NCBI GenBank assembly: GCA_038210595.1 | Contig: JBBQWN010000001.1 | Coordinates: 124,001 to 188,000 of the forward strand | Length of the DNA stretch: 64,000 bases | Direction: 5' to 3' | Source of the DNA: Glacieibacterium sp038210595 | GTDB taxonomy: Bacteria > Pseudomonadota > Alphaproteobacteria > Sphingomonadales > Sphingomonadaceae | Shown: positions 1-7,121 of the stretch, piece by piece | Numbering within the stretch: position 1 is the first letter of the stretch | How the letters are laid out: each line of letters opens with the position of its first letter | Position numbers and translations under genes: made by a program | Notes under the pieces: generated by a model | What the model was told of the DNA's origin: nothing | Seen by the model: the letters and a program-made list of their open reading frames with translations, nothing else | Database searches by the model: none

Positions 1-505
1 CGGCGTGGTCGACGATGATGAAATAGCCGCCGGGCTTGAGCTCCGCGAACACCGCCCGGTTGAAGCCCATCACCTGCTCCGGCGTCTGGCCGTTGTGGAG
101 GTCGTGGTAGTTCTGCGCGGTCCAGGCCACATCGAGCTTGCCGGCCCAGGCCGGATCGGCCGGGGTCGCGACGACGACGATGTTGCTGCCCGGCGCGGCG
201 GCCATGGCGTCGATTGCCTTGGTCTGCTCGCCATAGGCGGCGCGGGCCGGCGGCGGGATCACCGCGACGACCTTGCCGGTATCACCCACCGCGGCGGCGA
301 ACACGCGGGTGAAATAGCCGCCGCCCGGAATGATGTCGGCGACCACCGTGCCTTTGCCGATCTTCGCGAACGCCACCATGTCGGCGGGCTTGCGGTCGGC
401 GTCGCGGGCGATGTCCTCGGCCGGGCGGACCGGCGGCGCGGCGAGCGCGGGGGCGGCAAGCCCGAACGCAAGCGCAAGGAGGGGGGCGGTGGCGATCAGG
501 CGCAT
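1..505 (-). CDS. exported class I SAM methyltransferase-like protein (3' end cut by window edge)
   Basis: Reads leftward from an ATG at 505 and runs off the left edge, leaving about 168 residues. The N-terminus (MRLIATAPLLALAFGLA then APALAAPP) is a clear signal peptide with an Ala-x-Ala cleavage site, so the protein should be periplasmic. A glycine-rich motif (ADIIPGGGYFTRVFA, about residues 53-67) looks like SAM-binding motif I, and LKPGGYFIIVDHA near the visible end fits the later strand of a Rossmann methyltransferase. Similar exported methyltransferase-fold proteins occur in Caulobacter and sphingomonads, but their substrate is unknown. The gene is convergent with nothing and lies downstream of the amt terminator. 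Family call is fairly secure; activity is inference. Confidence 0.75.
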   Translation of the reverse strand, partial: MRLIATAPLLALAFGLAAPALAAPPVRPAEDIARDADRKPADMVAFAKIGKGTVVADIIPGGGYFTRVFAAAVGDTGKVVAVIPPPARAAYGEQTKAIDAMAAAPGSNIVVVATPADPAWAGKLDVAWTAQNYHDLHNGQTPEQVMGFNRAVFAELKPGGYFIIVDHA

Positions 506-583
506 TTCGGATCTCCCAAAGGCTGCGGTCGAGTGCCGCTCAATTCGCCGACGATGCCATGATGGCGGCGGGGCTGCAACAAG

Positions 584-606
584 GCGTCGCGGCAAAGCCG
601 CGGCGC
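584..606. repeat. palindromic hairpin element with core CGCGGCAAAGCCGCG
   Basis: Ten-base-pair stem (one G-T pair) closed by an AAA loop. Its 15-base core, CGCGGCAAAGCCGCG at 588-602, recurs near secB at 29332-29346 and, inverted, at 29293-29307. It sits directly beyond the T-run of the amt terminator, so it may be a second stop or a REP-like dispersed element. Confidence 0.6.
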
Positions 607-640
607 AAAAAACGGCCCGGTGGTTTGCGCCACCGGGCCG
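607..640 (-). terminator. intrinsic terminator of glnK-amt
   Basis: A perfect 11-base-pair stem (613-623 with 630-640) with a six-base loop (TTTGCG) is followed, on the minus strand, by six T residues (612-607). It lies 28 bases after the amt stop codon. This is a textbook rho-independent terminator for the leftward glnK-amt transcript. Confidence 0.92.
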
Positions 641-667
641 AGGTTGTTTCCTTGGGGAGGAACTGGG

Positions 668-2080
668 TTAACTGTTGTAGGCGCGCTCGCCGTGGCTGGT
701 GATGTCGAGGCCTTCGCGCTCGGCATCCTCGCTGGGGCGAAGGCCCATGGTCTTGTCGATGATGAAGAACAGCACCGCCGAGCCGAGGCCGGACCACAGC
801 AGGGTCAGGCCGACCGCCTTGGCCTGAGTGATCAGCTGCGTGCCCATGTCGTAGGTACCGGCCACCGCCGGAAACACGGTGTAGTCGAACCAGCCCTGGC
901 CGCCGAGCGCCGGGTCGGCGACGATCGCCGTGCCGAGCGCGCCGACAATGCCGCCGACGCAGTGGACGCCGAACACGTCGAGCGAGTCGTCGTACTTGAA
1001 GATGTGCTTCACGCGGCCGACAAACAGGAAGCAGATCGGCGAAACGACCAGCCCGAGGACGATCGAGGTCATCGGTGCCGCGAAGCCCGAGGCCGGGGTG
1101 ATCGCGACGAGACCCGCGACCGCGCCGGAGGCGGCCCCCAGCAGCGATGGCTTGCCGTGGACGATCTGGTCGACCAGTGCCCAGCTGACGGCGGCCGCAG
1201 CCGTGGCGACGAAGGTGTTGATGAAGGCGACCGCGGTGACGCCGTTGGCCTCCAGGTTGGAGCCGGCGTTGAAGCCGAACCAGCCGACCCACAGCAACGA
1301 GGCGCCGATCATCGTCATCACCAGCGAGTGCGGCGGCATCGGCTCATGGCCATGACCGACCCGCTGGCCGATCATCAGGCAGCCGACGAGGCCCGCGATC
1401 CCGGCGTTGATGTGGACGACGGTGCCGCCGGCGAAATCGAGCGCGCCGAGGCCGAACAGGTAGCCGAAGTCGGTCTTCGCGTCGGGCAGGAAGTCCGGAC
1501 CGGCGAAATACCAGACCATGTGCGCCATCGGGTAATAGACCAGGCACGACCACGCCACGACGAAGATGATCAGGCTGCTGAACTTCACCCGCTCCGCGAA
1601 CGCCCCGACGATGAGGGCGGGCGTGATGCAGGCGAAGGTCATCTGGAAGATGATGTAGGTGTATTCGGGAATATAGACGTTGTTGGAGAAGGTCGCCGCA
1701 TAGGTGCCGGCGTTGACGCCCATCAGCAGCGCCTTGCTGAAGCCGCCGAAGAACGGTGTCGTGCCGCCGGTGAAGGCGACCGAATAGCCGATCACGCACC
1801 ACATCAGGCTGGCCACCGAGACGATCATGAACACCTGCATCAGCACGCTGAGCATGTTCTTCGAGCGGACCAGGCCGCCGTAGAACAGCGCCAGCGCGGG
1901 TACCGACATCATCAGCACCAGCGCCGACGAGATCAGCATCCACGAGGTGTCGCCCTTGTTGACCATGCCGGCCATCTGCTCGACGGTCGGGGCCTTGATC
2001 AGGTCGGCGGCAACCGCCGGCGCGGCCGCGAACAATGCCGCCGCCCCCGCCAGTCCGCCCAGTCTCGCTGCGAGTTTCAT
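668..2080 (-). CDS. amtB: ammonium transporter AmtB
   Basis: Inner-membrane ammonium/ammonia channel of 470 residues, with about 11 hydrophobic segments after a cleavable-looking N-terminal segment, as in Escherichia coli AmtB. The family signature DFAGGTVVHINAG is at about 215-227, and both pore histidines of the twin-His pair are present (H223 and H373). The start at 2080 has an AGGAGG Shine-Dalgarno that overlaps the glnK stop codon, with 15 bases between the genes, so the two are co-transcribed and probably coupled. Regulation by GlnK binding to the cytoplasmic face and by a sigma-54 promoter upstream of glnK follows from family knowledge. Very secure. Confidence 0.97.
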   Translation of the reverse strand: MKLAARLGGLAGAAALFAAAPAVAADLIKAPTVEQMAGMVNKGDTSWMLISSALVLMMSVPALALFYGGLVRSKNMLSVLMQVFMIVSVASLMWCVIGYSVAFTGGTTPFFGGFSKALLMGVNAGTYAATFSNNVYIPEYTYIIFQMTFACITPALIVGAFAERVKFSSLIIFVVAWSCLVYYPMAHMVWYFAGPDFLPDAKTDFGYLFGLGALDFAGGTVVHINAGIAGLVGCLMIGQRVGHGHEPMPPHSLVMTMIGASLLWVGWFGFNAGSNLEANGVTAVAFINTFVATAAAAVSWALVDQIVHGKPSLLGAASGAVAGLVAITPASGFAAPMTSIVLGLVVSPICFLFVGRVKHIFKYDDSLDVFGVHCVGGIVGALGTAIVADPALGGQGWFDYTVFPAVAGTYDMGTQLITQAKAVGLTLLWSGLGSAVLFFIIDKTMGLRPSEDAEREGLDITSHGERAYNS

Positions 2081-2095
2081 TGGCCCTGACCCCTC

Positions 2096-2434
2096 CTAGA
2101 GCGCGGTTTCGTCGGATTCACCGGTGCGGATGCGGACCGCGCCGGTGATCTCGGCGGTGAAGATCTTGCCGTCGCCGATCTGGCCGGTGTGCGCGGTCTG
2201 CTGGATCGTCTCGATCACCTGCGCCGCGATCGCGTCGCTGACGACGACCTCGATCTTGATCTTGGGCACCATGTTGGTGGTGTATTCGGCGCCGCGGTAG
2301 ATTTCGGTCTGGCCCTTCTGGCGGCCGAAACCCTTGACCTCGGTAACCGTCATACCCTCGACGCCAGCCGCGGTGAGCGCCTCGCGGACCTCGTCGAGCT
2401 TGAACGGCTTGATGACGGCGATAATCAGTTTCAT
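2096..2434 (-). CDS. glnK: nitrogen regulatory PII protein GlnK
   Basis: PII signal-transduction protein of 112 residues, the normal length. It senses 2-oxoglutarate and ATP/ADP and blocks AmtB when nitrogen is sufficient. The T-loop tyrosine that GlnD uridylylates is present at residue 51 in the context YRGAEYTTN, and the C-terminal segment TGKI-like (IGDGKIFTAEI) matches PII signature 2. A longer frame upstream exists, but the start at 2434 gives the canonical MKLIIAVIKPF and follows a GGGGGAG ribosome site. First gene of the glnK-amtB operon, behind a sigma-54 promoter at 2467-2483. GlnK rather than GlnB is inferred from the amtB linkage. Confidence 0.96.
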   Translation of the reverse strand: MKLIIAVIKPFKLDEVREALTAAGVEGMTVTEVKGFGRQKGQTEIYRGAEYTTNMVPKIKIEVVVSDAIAAQVIETIQQTAHTGQIGDGKIFTAEITGAVRIRTGESDETAL

Positions 2435-2466
2435 CTCGGCTCCCCCGTGCCTGTCGGGGGACGCGA

Positions 2467-2483
2467 TGCACGGACCGTGCCAG
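2467..2483 (-). promoter_or_regulatory. sigma-54 (RpoN) promoter of glnK-amtB
   Basis: On the minus strand the sequence is CTGGCACGGTCCGTGCA. It matches the -24/-12 consensus YTGGCACG-N4-TTGCW at all but one position and has the invariant GG-N10-GC spacing. It ends about 33 bases before the glnK start codon, which leaves a short leader. Nitrogen-limitation control through NtrC is the known logic for glnK-amtB operons. I saw only weak NtrC-like half sites (TGCACC) further upstream. Confidence 0.85.
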
Positions 2484-2550
2484 TTTCCCGCAGTCTGTTG
2501 CGGTGCAGCAGACGCGCTGTCACGGTGCCGTAATTTGGGGCAGTGCCTGT

Positions 2551-3366
2551 TTAGCGGGCAGCCCCGATGCCCGTCGCCAGCGCGGCGATCGCCGGCCACG
2601 CCGCCTCGACGCTGGCATCGCCGATCGCGATCAGTTCGTCGGCGCGGGTGAAGTTGCGGACATCGATGTGGCCGATGGCGGGCGCAAGTTCCAGATCGGG
2701 CGGATCGAGCGCCAGGCTCTGCGCCGCCAGGTGGCTCATCATCAGGCTGAGCCCGGCGCGGCCGACACGCAGCGGCGTCATGATGCGCTTGTTCGGCGGC
2801 ATGCCCTTCTCGGCGCGGCGCAGATAATCGCCCTGCAGGTTGACCGCCAGCACCGGCGATCTGCTGAGCGCCCGCACGGCGCGGACGGGGACCGGGGCGA
2901 GCACGCCGCCGTCGACAAGGATGCGCCCGTCGGTGCGGACCGGCGGGAAGACGCCCGGAATCGCGATGGAGGCGCGCACCGCCTCGACGATGCGGCCGCG
3001 GGTGATCGCGACTTCCTCACCGCTGACCAGGTCGGCGGCGACCACCGCGACGGGCACGAACAGGTCCTCCAGATGGTCGTGGCCGAACTGGCGGCGCAGG
3101 CGGTTGCGCACGGTGCGCCCGCCGAGCACCGAGCCACGGCGCGGATCGACGTCGAGGAAGCGCACGATGTGGCGCATGTTGACGGCCCGGGCCATCTCCT
3201 CGAGCACGTTGAGCCGGTCGGCGGCGAGGCACACCGCCGCCAGCGCGCCGATCGAGGTGCCGCTGACCGCATCGACGATGACGCCGTGCCGCTTCAGCGC
3301 GTGCAGCACGCCGATATGCGTCCAGCCGAGCCCCGCGCCGCCGCCGAGCGCCAGCGCCAGCCTCAT
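2551..3366 (-). CDS. patatin-like phospholipase (RssA type)
   Basis: Serine acyl-hydrolase of the patatin family, 271 residues. All three hallmarks are visible: the oxyanion loop GGGAGLGWTHIGVL (residues 8-21), the nucleophile elbow GTSIG (about 40-44) and the catalytic aspartate in DGG (about 153-155, VDGGVLAPVP). There is no signal peptide, so it is probably cytoplasmic or peripheral to the membrane. Its start codon overlaps the stop of the DUF2007 gene upstream (ATGA), which makes it the last gene of a three-gene coupled unit with DUF2784 and DUF2007. The physiological lipid substrate is unknown. Confidence 0.88.
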   Translation of the reverse strand: MRLALALGGGAGLGWTHIGVLHALKRHGVIVDAVSGTSIGALAAVCLAADRLNVLEEMARAVNMRHIVRFLDVDPRRGSVLGGRTVRNRLRRQFGHDHLEDLFVPVAVVAADLVSGEEVAITRGRIVEAVRASIAIPGVFPPVRTDGRILVDGGVLAPVPVRAVRALSRSPVLAVNLQGDYLRRAEKGMPPNKRIMTPLRVGRAGLSLMMSHLAAQSLALDPPDLELAPAIGHIDVRNFTRADELIAIGDASVEAAWPAIAALATGIGAAR

Positions 3367-3566
3367 TCCGTCAGGCCGAGCAGCGACCGCGCCGCGGCGG
3401 CGTCCTCATCGAGCACCATCAGGCGGACGCCCGACAGGCCGGAGCCGATCAGCGAGGCGATGCCGGCATCGAACAGCACCGCCTCGATGCCCGCCGCGGC
3501 GAGGCTGGTGCGCATCACCTGCGCCTCCTGCGGGTCGTAGACGGTCTTGAGGTTCACCAGGCTCAT
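3363..3566 (-). CDS. DUF2007 small putative signalling protein
   Basis: A 67-residue protein (MSLVNLKTVYDPQEAQVMRT at the N-terminus) matching the DUF2007 family, a small ferredoxin-like fold often described as a putative signal-transducing protein. The frame is open upstream, but the ATG at 3566 gives the usual family start and overlaps the DUF2784 stop by four bases (ATGA). Its own stop overlaps the patatin start in the same way. Function is unknown. The tight coupling suggests co-production with the DUF2784 membrane protein and the patatin. Confidence 0.8.
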   Translation of the reverse strand: MSLVNLKTVYDPQEAQVMRTSLAAAGIEAVLFDAGIASLIGSGLSGVRLMVLDEDAAAARSLLGLTE

Positions 3567-3901
3567 GCGCGGGCCCGGTGCCGGAAGCGCCAGTAGAAGA
3601 CAAGGTTGAGCGCAATCAGGACGGCGCCGAAGACCAGCTGCGTGCCGTGGGTCAGCCCCTCGGGATAGATGATCGGGGTGAGGTAGTGGTCGAGAAAGCC
3701 CTCGGTATAACCCGGCCCGTCGCGCAGCCGGTTCTCCAGCGGCGTCAGCGGGCAGATGTTGCCGGAGAACTCGATCCACGCCGCCCAGGCCAGCGCGGGG
3801 ACGTGCAGCCAGACCAGCCGCGGCCAGCGCACCAGCAGCGCGCCGCCCAGCACCGCGAACAGGATAAAGGCGGCGTGGAGCGCGACGACCGCGTCGGCCA
3901 T
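3563..3901 (-). CDS. DUF2784 membrane protein
   Basis: Small inner-membrane protein of 112 residues, DUF2784 family. Three hydrophobic segments are visible (about 7-25, 30-48 and 88-106), with the conserved-looking stretch SGNICPLTPLENRLR at about 46-60 between helices. The start at 3901 is one base after the stop of the upstream PPOX frame, and the stop overlaps the DUF2007 start. Function is unknown. The family call rests on the CPLTPLEN motif and the topology. Confidence 0.82.
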   Translation of the reverse strand: MADAVVALHAAFILFAVLGGALLVRWPRLVWLHVPALAWAAWIEFSGNICPLTPLENRLRDGPGYTEGFLDHYLTPIIYPEGLTHGTQLVFGAVLIALNLVFYWRFRHRARA

Positions 3902-3902
3902 C

Positions 3903-4461
3903 TCAGGCGCGGGGCTGGGGCAGGCGGGTCGGCGGCCGCACCCGCAGGCCGTCGATGCTGCGGTCGCGTTCGAGCGCGCGCGCGAGGCCGGCGGCGGGAT
4001 CGTCGCGGGCGTGGTATTTCCGCAGCGTCTGGCGCTCGGCGGACAGCGTCATCAGCGGCACCGCATAGCCGCACGAGCTTTGCGTCGAGGTCACGGCGAT
4101 ATCGAAAATCTGGCGGACGCCGGGCTCGATGGTGAAGTGCGCGGCAAGCGCCTCCCAGCCGTCGTCCTGCGGCAGCACCGGCACGCCGCGACCGTAGATG
4201 CGGTAGATCAGCCGGCTGGTCGAAGGCGCAGAACATGACGGTGATGCGCCCGTCGGCGAGCAGGTGCGCATTGGTCTCGTTGCCCGACCCGCCATAGTCG
4301 AGATAGGCGACGCGGCGCGGACCGAGCACCGCGAAACTGTTCATGCCCTTGGGCGACAGGTTGATCCGCGCGTCGGCGGCGGCGGTGGCGACGAAGAACA
4401 GCGGCTGGCGCGCGATGAACGCGCGGTGCTCGTCGGTCACCTCATCATAGAATGCCGACAT
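3903..4461 (-). pseudogene. pyridoxamine 5'-phosphate oxidase (PPOX) family gene, broken by a +1 frameshift
   Basis: The first 84 codons from ATG 4461 encode a typical PPOX-fold N-terminus (FVATAAADARINLSPKGM, then GSGNETNAHLL and ITVMFCAFD). The continuation, RLIYRIYGRGVPVLPQDDGW to the stop at 3903, is in the next frame. The whole stretch is 559 bases, exactly one more than 186 codons, so a single extra base near 4205-4222 explains the break. Either the gene is a recent pseudogene or this is a sequencing error. PPOX-family proteins bind FMN or related flavins. The specific substrate of this subgroup (about 185 residues) is unknown. Upstream of the DUF2784-DUF2007-patatin unit and 22 bases downstream of tldD. 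Confidence 0.85.
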
Positions 4462-4483
4462 CGCTGCCTCCCCTGTGCGCCAC

Positions 4484-5917
4484 TCACGCCGCGGTGCCGC
4501 CGACCGTCAACCCCTCGATCAGCAGGGTCGGCTGGCCGACGCCGGCGGGCACCGACTGTCCGCCCTTGCCGCAGATGCCGACGCCCTCGTCGAGCGCGAG
4601 GTCGTTGCCGATCGCCTTGACGCGGGTCAGCACGTCGGGGCCGTTGCCGATCAGCGTCGCGCCCTTGATCGGCGCGCCGAGCCGGCCGTTCTCGATGCGG
4701 TAGGCCTCGGTGCAGGTGAACACGAACTTGCCGCTGGTGATGTCGACCTGGCCGCCGCCGAAGCTTTTGGCATAGATGCCGTTCTTCGCGCGGCTGAGGA
4801 TTTCGCCGGGGTCGTCGGTGCCGCCGAGCATGAAGGTGTTGGTCATGCGCGGCATCGGCGCGTGGTTGAAGCTTTCGCGCCGCCCGTTGCCGGTCGACTT
4901 GCCGCCCATCAGCCGGGCGTTGAGGCGGTCCTGCATATACCCCTTCAGGATGCCGTCCTCGATCAGGATGGTGCGCTCGGTCGGCGTGCCCTCGTCGTCG
5001 ATGGTCAGCGAGCCGCGCCGCGCGTCCATCGCACCGTCGTCGACGACGGTGACGCCGGGCGCGGCGACGCGCTGCCCCAGCATCCCGGCGAAGGCGGACG
5101 TGCCCTTGCGGTTGAAGTCGCCCTCCAGCCCGTGACCGATCGCCTCGTGCAGCAGGATGCCGGGCCAGCCGGGACCGAGCACGACGGTCATCTCGCCCGC
5201 GGGTGCTGCGACCGCGTCGAGGTTGACCAGTGCCTGCGCCAGCGCCGTGTCGATGGCGGCGTTCCACGTCTCCGGCTTCAGCAGGTCGTCGTACAGGTAG
5301 CGGCCGCCGAGCCCGTGGAAGCCGGTCTCGCGACGGTCGCCGTTCTGGGCGACGATCTGGACGTTGAGACGGACCAGCGGCCGAACGTCGCGGGCCCGGC
5401 TGCCGTCGGCCCGGACGATCTCGACCACCGACCACGACCCGAGCAGGCTGACCGACACCTGCGCAACGCGCGGGTCGCGGGCGCGAGCGGCGGCGTCGAT
5501 GGTCTGCAGCAGCGCGATCTTGTCGGCGAACGGCACCGCGCTCAGCGGGTCGGCGTCGGTATAGAGCTGCCGGTTGGTGCGCGGCGGCCCGTCGAGCGCG
5601 GCCTTGCCGCCGTGGCCGGAACGGACGACCGCGATGGTCTCCCCGGCACGGCGGATGGCGGCGTCGCTCAATTCGTTGGCGTGGGCAAAGGCGGTGGTCT
5701 CGCCAGCGACCCCACGGAGCCCGAAGCCCTGCGACGTATCGAAGGTCGCGGCTTTCAGCCGGCCATCGTCGAAGCTGAAGCTCTCCGACGCCGCGTACTG
5801 CATGTAGAGTTCGCCGTCGTCGCAGCCGGTCAGCGCGTCGGCGACCAGCCGCTCGGTGCGGCCCGGGTCGAGGCCGGTGTCGCGGTAGAAGATGCCGGCG
5901 GGATCGATCATGCTCAT
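4484..5917 (-). CDS. tldD: metalloprotease TldD
   Basis: TldD of the TldD/PmbA (modulator of DNA gyrase) family, 477 residues. With its partner TldE/PmbA it forms a heterodimeric zinc protease that trims short unstructured peptides and leader peptides. The zinc-binding HExxxH is intact as HEAIGH at residues 257-262, and the C-terminal TldD block containing CTEAYRIENG supplies the further metal ligand region. A second in-frame ATG two codons downstream (MIDPAG) is also possible. No pmbA gene lies nearby, which is usual for this family. Very secure. Confidence 0.95.
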   Translation of the reverse strand: MSMIDPAGIFYRDTGLDPGRTERLVADALTGCDDGELYMQYAASESFSFDDGRLKAATFDTSQGFGLRGVAGETTAFAHANELSDAAIRRAGETIAVVRSGHGGKAALDGPPRTNRQLYTDADPLSAVPFADKIALLQTIDAAARARDPRVAQVSVSLLGSWSVVEIVRADGSRARDVRPLVRLNVQIVAQNGDRRETGFHGLGGRYLYDDLLKPETWNAAIDTALAQALVNLDAVAAPAGEMTVVLGPGWPGILLHEAIGHGLEGDFNRKGTSAFAGMLGQRVAAPGVTVVDDGAMDARRGSLTIDDEGTPTERTILIEDGILKGYMQDRLNARLMGGKSTGNGRRESFNHAPMPRMTNTFMLGGTDDPGEILSRAKNGIYAKSFGGGQVDITSGKFVFTCTEAYRIENGRLGAPIKGATLIGNGPDVLTRVKAIGNDLALDEGVGICGKGGQSVPAGVGQPTLLIEGLTVGGTAA

Positions 5918-5950
5918 GTCAGCCGATATAGGGGCGGCGGGCGCGCCCGC

Positions 5951-6868
5951 CTAGAAGTCGCAGGTCAGGTGCCAGGCCTTGGCCGGACGGTCGAGCTCGA
6001 TGCGGGTGCAGCGGTCGAGCACGTCGCGGCCGATCAGAATCCACGGCGTGCCCTTGCGCTTCTTGGTCGCGGTGACGGTGATCGCGTCGGCGTCGTCGAG
6101 CGCGGTGCTGGTGCCGGCCTTGGCAAGCGCGTCGAGTTCCTTCGCCCGTGCCTCGGTGATCCGCACCACCGGCCGGGTCAGCGGCAGGCCGAGCAGGCGC
6201 AGGCCCGGTGCCGGGGTGAGGCGCTCGAACGGCAGGCGGACGCCGGGGATCGGCGTCCACAGCCCGACGGCACCGGCGCGCTTCGCCAGGCCGGCGCGGA
6301 CCAGCGCATCGCCGGCGCCGCTGCTCATGACGGTGTCGGGCGCGGCGAGGTCGAGCGCGACCAGGATTTCGGTGCCGGCGATCGTCGCGCGGGACTGCGA
6401 ATCGTTGCGGCCGTGGCGGAGCAGCGTCGTGACGCGCCCCGCCGGCCCGGCGCGTTCAAGCACGACCCGGTCGACATCGAACGCCAGCAGCGAGACGATC
6501 CCGTCGGCATCGGCGGCGATCGGCTTGTCGATCCAGACGGTCGGCACCTGGTGCTTGGGCGTGTTGCCCAGCGCGACGCCGTACAGGTTGAACCGCGCCA
6601 CCGCGCCGCCGCCGGGGATGAAGGTGTTCTTGACCTCCTGCTTGCCGAAAAACGGGAAGGCCTTGAGGTTCGCCGCCGCGGCGGGGCCGCTGTTGAGCAG
6701 CAGCGCGCTGTCGAAGCCGAGCGCGATGCGGACGTTCAGCGCCTTGCCCTTGATCGTCGCGACGGTGTGCGGCTGCGCGTCGCGCGGCCAGTCGAGCGTC
6801 ACCGCGGCCGGCGGCGGCGCGGCGGCGACAAGCGCCAGGGCCGCGAACAAAGCCCGCAGCGGTTTCAG
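5951..6868 (-). CDS. retropepsin-like aspartyl protease family protein, exported
   Basis: About 305 residues with a signal-peptide-like N-terminus (KPLRALFAALALVAAAPPPA). The two halves resemble clan AA aspartic protease domains of alphaproteobacteria (DGIVSLLAFDVDRVVLE in the first, TPWILIGRDVLDRC at the end). Neither half shows an intact D-T/S-G triad: the candidate sites read GFDSALLLN and LDLAAPDTVMSS, so the protein may be inactive. The start is unclear. I chose a CTG at 6868 that overlaps the stop of the zinc-finger gene (CTGA) and keeps a positively charged signal peptide. A TTG at 6850 or an ATG at 6955 inside the previous gene are alternatives. Confidence 0.65.
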   Translation of the reverse strand: MKPLRALFAALALVAAAPPPAAVTLDWPRDAQPHTVATIKGKALNVRIALGFDSALLLNSGPAAAANLKAFPFFGKQEVKNTFIPGGGAVARFNLYGVALGNTPKHQVPTVWIDKPIAADADGIVSLLAFDVDRVVLERAGPAGRVTTLLRHGRNDSQSRATIAGTEILVALDLAAPDTVMSSGAGDALVRAGLAKRAGAVGLWTPIPGVRLPFERLTPAPGLRLLGLPLTRPVVRITEARAKELDALAKAGTSTALDDADAITVTATKKRKGTPWILIGRDVLDRCTRIELDRPAKAWHLTCDF

Positions 6869-7050
6869 GCGCGGTCCGCCGGTCCGCCGGCAAGGATGAA
6901 GCGGCGGTCGCAATAGCCGCAGTCGGCGAAACCCTCGGCCCCCATCTGCAGCCACACCCGCGGGTGGCCGGCGACGCCCTCGTCCTCGCCGTCGCAGGCG
7001 ACGCGGGTCGAGGTGACGCGAAACTCCTGCGGCGGGGGAATCGTCTCCAT
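6865..7050 (-). CDS. zinc-finger domain protein (zf-CHCC, NDUFS6-like)
   Basis: A 61-residue protein with the CHCC zinc-ligand set C19, H29, C44 and C47 (VACDG, GHPRVWL, DCGYC). This is the short zinc-finger family related to mitochondrial complex I subunit NDUFS6, common in alphaproteobacteria. Its role in bacteria is not well defined. A link to complex I assembly is inferred from the mitochondrial homologue. The start follows a GGAGAC-like site. The stop overlaps the candidate CTG start of the aspartyl-protease-like gene. Confidence 0.85.
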   Translation of the reverse strand: METIPPPQEFRVTSTRVACDGEDEGVAGHPRVWLQMGAEGFADCGYCDRRFILAGGPADRA

Positions 7051-7121
7051 GGCCTTCGTTAGCGCGAAGCGGGTCCGCGTTCTAGCCGCGCGGGCGGCGG
7101 CCCGCCTTCCAGCCCCGCCTT

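Noticed and set aside
620..2089. Long plus-strand open frame antisense to amtB
   Set aside because: Composition is Asp/Arg/Gln-rich nonsense typical of the opposite strand in GC-rich DNA, and the amtB frame on the other strand has full family motifs.
2491..2560. NtrC operators upstream of the sigma-54 promoter
   Set aside because: Only single imperfect half sites (TGCACC, GGCACC) with no clear inverted partner.
4475..6916. An 813-codon plus-strand frame opposite tldD and the protease-like gene
   Set aside because: No domain, spans two real genes on the other strand, and is explained by the third-position GC bias.
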